Origin: CAZAYP01 sp964489425 [NCBI: uncultured Verrucomicrobiota bacterium]
Lineage (GTDB): Bacteria; Verrucomicrobiota; Kiritimatiellia; RZYC01
Assembly (NCBI GenBank): GCA_964489425.1
Contig: CAZAYP010000043.1
Location: 1-49,046, forward strand
DNA length: 49,046 bases
Direction: 5' to 3'
Shown here: positions 45,092 to 49,046 of the stretch, piece by piece
How positions within the stretch are numbered: position 1 is the first letter of the stretch
Layout of the letters: each line of letters opens with the position of its first letter
The notes under the pieces: generated by a model
The model's database searches: none
Seen by the model: only the letters and a program-made list of their open reading frames with translations
Told to the model about the DNA's origin: nothing
Translations under genes and position numbers: made by a program

Positions 45092-45958
45092 CTAGAGCAG
45101 GTTCAGATCCCGCAAGGTGTTGGCCAACTGGGCCCGGGCGTCCGCCTTCATCGGGCACAGGGGCAGCCGGTATTCCTCGGCCACCCGCCCCATCAGAGCC
45201 AGCGCGGCCTTGACCGGGATCGGGTTGGTGTCGAGGAACAGGTCGGTGAACAGGCGGAAATACTGGCGGTGCAGCTTGATCGCTTCGGCCCATTGCCCTT
45301 GCAGCGCGCTGTGCACCATCCGGGCCACGGGCTCCGGCGCCACGTTCGACGCCACGCTGATCACCCCCACGCCTCCCACGACCATCATCGGCAGGGTCAG
45401 GCTGTCGTCGCCCGACAGGATGTCGATCGGGCAACGGTCGAGGATGCGGCTGACGCGCTCCACCTGGCCGCCGGCTTCCTTGAGCGCCACGATGTTCGGG
45501 TGCTTGCGCAGCTCGACCACGGTTTCGATCGCGATCTCGCGGCCGGTCCGGCCGGGAATGTTGTACAGGAACACCGGCAGGCCCACGTCGGCCACGGCGC
45601 TGAAGTGGCGGATCAGCCCGGTCTGGTTGGGCCGGTTGTAGTACGGGGTCACCTGCAGCGTGGCGTCGACGCCGGCGTCCTTGGCGTGGCGGGTCAGTTC
45701 GAGCGCTTCGGCCGTGGAGTTGGCGCCCGTGCCGGCGACCACCTTGGCGCGCCCGCGGCAGGCCGCCACCGTGGCCTCGATCACCTTGAGATGCTCGGGC
45801 ACGTCGAGGGTCGGCGACTCGCCCGTGGTGCCCACGGGCACCACGCCATCAATGCCGCCGGCGATCTGGAAATCGATCAGCGCCCGCAGCGCTCCATAAT
45901 CCACCTCGCCGTTTTTCGCAAACGGGGTCACGACGGCCGTATATGCGCCTTCCCACAT
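45092..45958 (-). CDS. dapA: 4-hydroxy-tetrahydrodipicolinate synthase DapA
   Basis: DapA condenses pyruvate with aspartate semialdehyde, the first step of the lysine/diaminopimelate branch. The 288 residues show 'YTAVVTPF', 'GVVPVGTTGESPTL', 'VTPYYNRPNQTGL' (catalytic Tyr), 'YNIPGRTG' (substrate-binding Arg) and 'IVALKEAGG' (Schiff-base Lys), the complete active site. AGGAG precedes ATG 45958. It is first in the minus-strand operon with the receiver/GHKL gene, dapB, folK and two envelope-related genes. Confidence 0.97.
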   Translation of the reverse strand: MWEGAYTAVVTPFAKNGEVDYGALRALIDFQIAGGIDGVVPVGTTGESPTLDVPEHLKVIEATVAACRGRAKVVAGTGANSTAEALELTRHAKDAGVDATLQVTPYYNRPNQTGLIRHFSAVADVGLPVFLYNIPGRTGREIAIETVVELRKHPNIVALKEAGGQVERVSRILDRCPIDILSGDDSLTLPMMVVGGVGVISVASNVAPEPVARMVHSALQGQWAEAIKLHRQYFRLFTDLFLDTNPIPVKAALALMGRVAEEYRLPLCPMKADARAQLANTLRDLNLL

Positions 45959-46137
45959 GTCACATGCTCCTCTTGGTGCGCGGCGCCTGCCGCGGCCTGA
46001 TCAACTGATGAACCGCCGACCTTCCCCAGGCTTGGAAAATCGAACTGTTTCTCAACCGCCGCCAACGCCCGGCCATGCCGCGCGTCAATCGTGGCAGGAT
46101 ATGTAGCAGACTTGCGCGGGCAATGAAAACTGTTTTT

Positions 46138-48672
46138 TTAGCCGGAACCCGGCGGCCGCTGCTTCCACATCTGGCTGGCGGGGCCGTCGGCCATGGCCGG
46201 CGCCTTGCATCGGGCCAGATCGGCGGCATATTGCCGCTGGGCGCGCTGCACCAGCCATGCCCGCAGGGCCGGCGGGCGGCGGGCGGTCCGGGTTTTGACG
46301 GCCCGCACGCGCAGCGACGGTTCGTCGGCGGCGTGGTAGTCGGTGGGGGCCTCGGCCACGCAGCCGCCGAACCCCGTCATCTCCAGCAGTTCCTGCAGCG
46401 TGGCGGCATCGTAGCCAAAGCGGTGGAAGTCGCCCGGATGGCGCTGCAGGCCAAAAATATTGTTGATCCTGAATTTCCGGCCGGCCACGTAGTCCCGCAC
46501 CGTGGCCTCGAAATCCGGGCACTCGATGACCAGGTCGCCGCCCTCCGTCAAAACCCGGTTCCACTCGAACAGGGCTTCGACGAATCCGTGGCGCGACAGG
46601 TGCTCGATCATGTGGTAGGTCTCGATGCGCGCCACGCTGCCGGCGACCAGCGGCAGGCGCCGCGCGTCGCAGACCAGGTCCGTGGCCGGGGTGGCGATCA
46701 CGTCGATGTTCACGAACCCGGCCAGGCGGTTTTTCCCGCAGCCCAGGTGCAAGTTCCAGGGCGGGGCGCCGGCCAGTTCCTTGCGATCCCCCGGCGCCAG
46801 GTAGCCGGTGCCGACCACGAAGTTGAACTGCTGCGGATCCCACACCTCCACGCCGTCCGGCTCGCGCAGGCCGCGCAGGCTGACCCGCGGGAAGAATCCT
46901 TCCAGCAGGCGGCGGAAGTCTTCGACGCTCCAGGCCACCTTGTGGTCCGGGTCGTCCAGGTGCATGACCGGGATCCCCACCACCACGCGCGCGCGGGCCA
47001 CGCGCCGGGCTTCCCACAGCAGGGGCACCGGGTCGGCGTGGTGCTCGATGACATGATCCAGCACGGCGGTGTCAAACGATTGATCGGGGAACGGCAGGCA
47101 TGCGGCATCGCCCTGCACCACGCGGAGCTCGGGATGGTTCTGCGCGGCGGCCCGGCAGCCCCACTCGGTCAGCTCGATCCCGGTGAGTTCCAGGTCCGGC
47201 CGATGCTGCTTCATCAGCGCGGTGGAGTCGCCGTTGGCGCAGCCGATATCCAGGGTGCGGCCGGCACACTGCTCGGCGGTGGCCCGCTTGAGGTTTTGGA
47301 TGCGGCCCGTATCCAGCTTGCCCTTGACCGGCGCCCACACGGTTTCCATGTAGTGCTGCTTGGCGCGCCGCGCCAAAAGGTCTTCATCCACGCTCACCAG
47401 GTGGTCGATGATCCGGGCGGCGACCTGGTCAAAGCGGTACGGCGCCACAGCGGCCGCGCCGCGTTGCCGGCAGGTTGCGCGCCAGGCCGGGTCTTCGAAC
47501 AGCCGGGTCAGCAGGCCGTCGAGGTCTTGCGGGGTGCGGTAGGCCAGCAACGCCTGGCCAAACAGGGCCCCGGCGTCGGCCAGATCGTCGGACACCACCA
47601 CGCCGCCCGCGGCCATCACGTCCAGGATGCGCGGGTTGAGAAATCCTTCGCGCCGCATGTCTTCGTGGTGATCGTTGAGCACGGCGACCGATCCCGCGTA
47701 GAGCGCGGGCAACTCGTGGTTGGGCACGCAGTCGCCCCGGACGCACTCGTCGGGGATCAGGCCGCGCCAGCCGCGGCCCCATACTTCCAGGCGGCGCTGC
47801 CACTTGGGGCCCAGGGCCAGCAGGTCGCGGATGATCGGCCGGATGGCGCCGCCGGCGCGGGTGTTGCCGACAAACACGAGGCCGTGTTGCAGCGGCACGG
47901 GCGCGGCGGGCGGGCTGTGCAGCGTCCCGCCGATCAGCGGTTCCGCGGCCACGCCCTGCGCCTGCAGGGTGCGGGTGTAGCGGGGCGAGATGCAGAACAC
48001 GTGGTCGAAATCCGCCAGCGCGGCGGGGGTCAGCCAGTCCGGGTGGCTGTGGATCCAAACCATGCGGTACAGCTTCTGGTACGTGGCATTGACCTGTGTT
48101 GGCATGCGGCCGTGCAGCAGCAGCAGCGCCCGGGCATGCTGGGCGTCGATCACTGCGCCCTGCGCCTGCAGCGCCTGGGTGAGGTGCCGGGCAAACCAGT
48201 GGTCGCCATCGAGTTGCCGCACGGCGGCGTTGGCGTGCAGCAAATCGGCGAAGCTGACGATGGCCAGCGGCATGTCCTGGAGCTTGTCCCGGCGGGCCAG
48301 CCACGCGCGAAACCGCAGCAAATCGGGTTGGTCCGGGGCCAGCTTGAGACCCAGCACCACCAGCTCGCGCGCCGGCTCCACCGCGCCCCGCTGCAGGTGG
48401 AGGCCCACCAGGTTCAGGCGACAGTTCAGGTCGCCCGGGGCCACGGCCAGCGCGCGGGTGAACCACGCGATGCTTTCCGGCAGCGCGCCCAGCCGGTGCT
48501 GGACCACCCCGGCGCCGAACAGCGCGTCGAAGCTCTGGGGCTGCCGGCAGAGGATGGATTCAAGCACGCCCAGCGCGTCCTGTGGCCGGCCCTGGTCATA
48601 CAAGGCAAAGGCCTGCTCCACCGTGGCCGGCACCGCCGATCCGGCCTCAGGCCGGGCTATGGTTGTTTGCAT
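46138..48672 (-). CDS. TPR - glycosyltransferase - double methyltransferase protein
   Basis: 844 residues. A TPR-like helical front (~15-130: 'AFALYDQGRPQDALGVLES', 'ALAVAPGDLNCRLNL') is followed by a GT-B-like glycosyltransferase (~135-400: 'VWIHSHPDWL', 'FVGNTRAGGAIRP', 'EGFLNPRILDVMAAGGVVVSDD'). Two SAM-methyltransferase domains come next: 'TLDIGCANGDSTAL' with 'FDTAVLDHVIEHHADP' (~440-620), and 'NLHLGCGKNRLAGFVNIDV' with 'SVARIETYHMIEHLSRHG' (~640-790). Start ATG 48672 has GGGAG upstream; the longer frame is rejected. It probably assembles and methylates a surface glycan. The opposite strand holds a long spurious frame. Confidence 0.85.
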   Translation of the reverse strand: MQTTIARPEAGSAVPATVEQAFALYDQGRPQDALGVLESILCRQPQSFDALFGAGVVQHRLGALPESIAWFTRALAVAPGDLNCRLNLVGLHLQRGAVEPARELVVLGLKLAPDQPDLLRFRAWLARRDKLQDMPLAIVSFADLLHANAAVRQLDGDHWFARHLTQALQAQGAVIDAQHARALLLLHGRMPTQVNATYQKLYRMVWIHSHPDWLTPAALADFDHVFCISPRYTRTLQAQGVAAEPLIGGTLHSPPAAPVPLQHGLVFVGNTRAGGAIRPIIRDLLALGPKWQRRLEVWGRGWRGLIPDECVRGDCVPNHELPALYAGSVAVLNDHHEDMRREGFLNPRILDVMAAGGVVVSDDLADAGALFGQALLAYRTPQDLDGLLTRLFEDPAWRATCRQRGAAAVAPYRFDQVAARIIDHLVSVDEDLLARRAKQHYMETVWAPVKGKLDTGRIQNLKRATAEQCAGRTLDIGCANGDSTALMKQHRPDLELTGIELTEWGCRAAAQNHPELRVVQGDAACLPFPDQSFDTAVLDHVIEHHADPVPLLWEARRVARARVVVGIPVMHLDDPDHKVAWSVEDFRRLLEGFFPRVSLRGLREPDGVEVWDPQQFNFVVGTGYLAPGDRKELAGAPPWNLHLGCGKNRLAGFVNIDVIATPATDLVCDARRLPLVAGSVARIETYHMIEHLSRHGFVEALFEWNRVLTEGGDLVIECPDFEATVRDYVAGRKFRINNIFGLQRHPGDFHRFGYDAATLQELLEMTGFGGCVAEAPTDYHAADEPSLRVRAVKTRTARRPPALRAWLVQRAQRQYAADLARCKAPAMADGPASQMWKQRPPGSG

Positions 48673-49046
48673 CTGGTCGCTCCCGCCAGGGCCGCCGCAC
48701 GCCCCGTGGGGCAGGGCTGTCCCGGCGGAATGGGTGCTAGCAAGCGGCGTGCCGTTCGGAATGGCGCGGATCAGGATGTGCTCGCCACGGCCTGGCAAAA
48801 GAATTTGTGGCCAGGGAAAAGTATCGCCGAAATAAGCAATGCGGCTATGCAACAGCGCGCCAACCGGAAACCACCGCCTCACGGCGGCGGCGGCTACGCG
48901 GTCAAGCCCGCGCTCCACAAAACAGGAGACCGCGAAACGGATGATTTTGACATCGCAAAAACCGGATGCGCTTGGTTACCGAGCCAATCACCGCAGCAAT
49001 TAAGAAAGCCTGATTTGTCGCGTTAATCGGGCCGACCACGGCCCGC
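48673..49046. other. Intergenic stretch at the right edge, no gene seen
   Basis: No coding frame is recognised. It should hold the promoter of the minus-strand glycosyltransferase gene. Small hairpins are visible (CCGCC..GGCGG near 48,885-48,897; GGGCCG..CGGCCC near 49,029-49,044), the latter possibly a terminator stem of a gene beyond the edge. Confidence 0.4.

Noticed and set aside
46075-49026. 983-codon open frame on the plus strand
   Set aside because: It is antisense to the TPR/glycosyltransferase/methyltransferase gene, has low-complexity His/Gln/Arg-rich translation and no recognisable domain; it is a by-product of high GC.

Overview
The window is GC-rich, densely coded bacterial DNA. 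Several proteins point to the PVC superphylum, most likely Kiritimatiellota/Verrucomicrobiota: a secreted SUMF1-domain protein with a 'YRVEWA...GPWTNF' front part, a thioredoxin fused to an SHD1 domain, and dispersed CACGAAT-type repeats. This is a judgement from protein style, not a search result.

Left half (about 1 to 23,118): a probable integrative element. Its right end is marked by a tyrosine integrase (21755-22930, minus) next to a 3' fragment of a tRNA-Phe gene (23068-23117), the likely attachment site. Its left end was not found and may lie outside the window. Inside are an XRE regulator and a convergent sigma-like regulator (1761-3054). A large defence-type operon follows (3507-15668): an SNF2/RapA-like helicase with a DUF3883 tail, a DUF1156 DNA methyltransferase, a DUF4062-GHKL ATPase protein, a Swt1-HEPN-DUF499 ATPase, and a fifth gene overlapping it. 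The fifth gene is split by an intact ISL3-family insertion sequence (15669-17156) with a perfect 8-bp target duplication; removing the IS and one duplication copy restores one open frame. Next comes a tightly overlapping replication-type module: a small unknown protein, a family A DNA polymerase with a 3'-5' exonuclease domain, a helix-turn-helix protein and two small proteins. An excisionase-like HTH gene and a strong terminator precede the integrase.

Middle (23.1-36.7 kb): a VapBC-type toxin-antitoxin pair, then a signalling cluster: a 5'-truncated histidine kinase/receiver remnant, an operon of a triple-PAS kinase, a CheY-like regulator and a PAS hybrid kinase, and a convergent BarA-like hybrid kinase with Hpt. 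A periplasmic thioredoxin-SHD1 protein, a FadL-like outer-membrane protein and a lone receiver protein follow.

Right (36.8-49 kb): a HypB gene that has lost the middle of its GTPase domain, a 141-bp palindromic MITE-like element, an overlapping pair of secreted proteases (subtilisin S8 and retropepsin-like), and a minus-strand operon dapA - receiver/GHKL regulator - dapB - folK - secreted beta-sandwich protein - GT39-like membrane glycosyltransferase. Last is a large TPR/glycosyltransferase/double-methyltransferase protein.

The most interesting part is the defence operon carried by an element with its own DNA polymerase. In it, a DUF4062-GHKL gene sits between the methyltransferase and the HEPN-ATPase, and the last gene has apparently been knocked out by a recent IS insertion.
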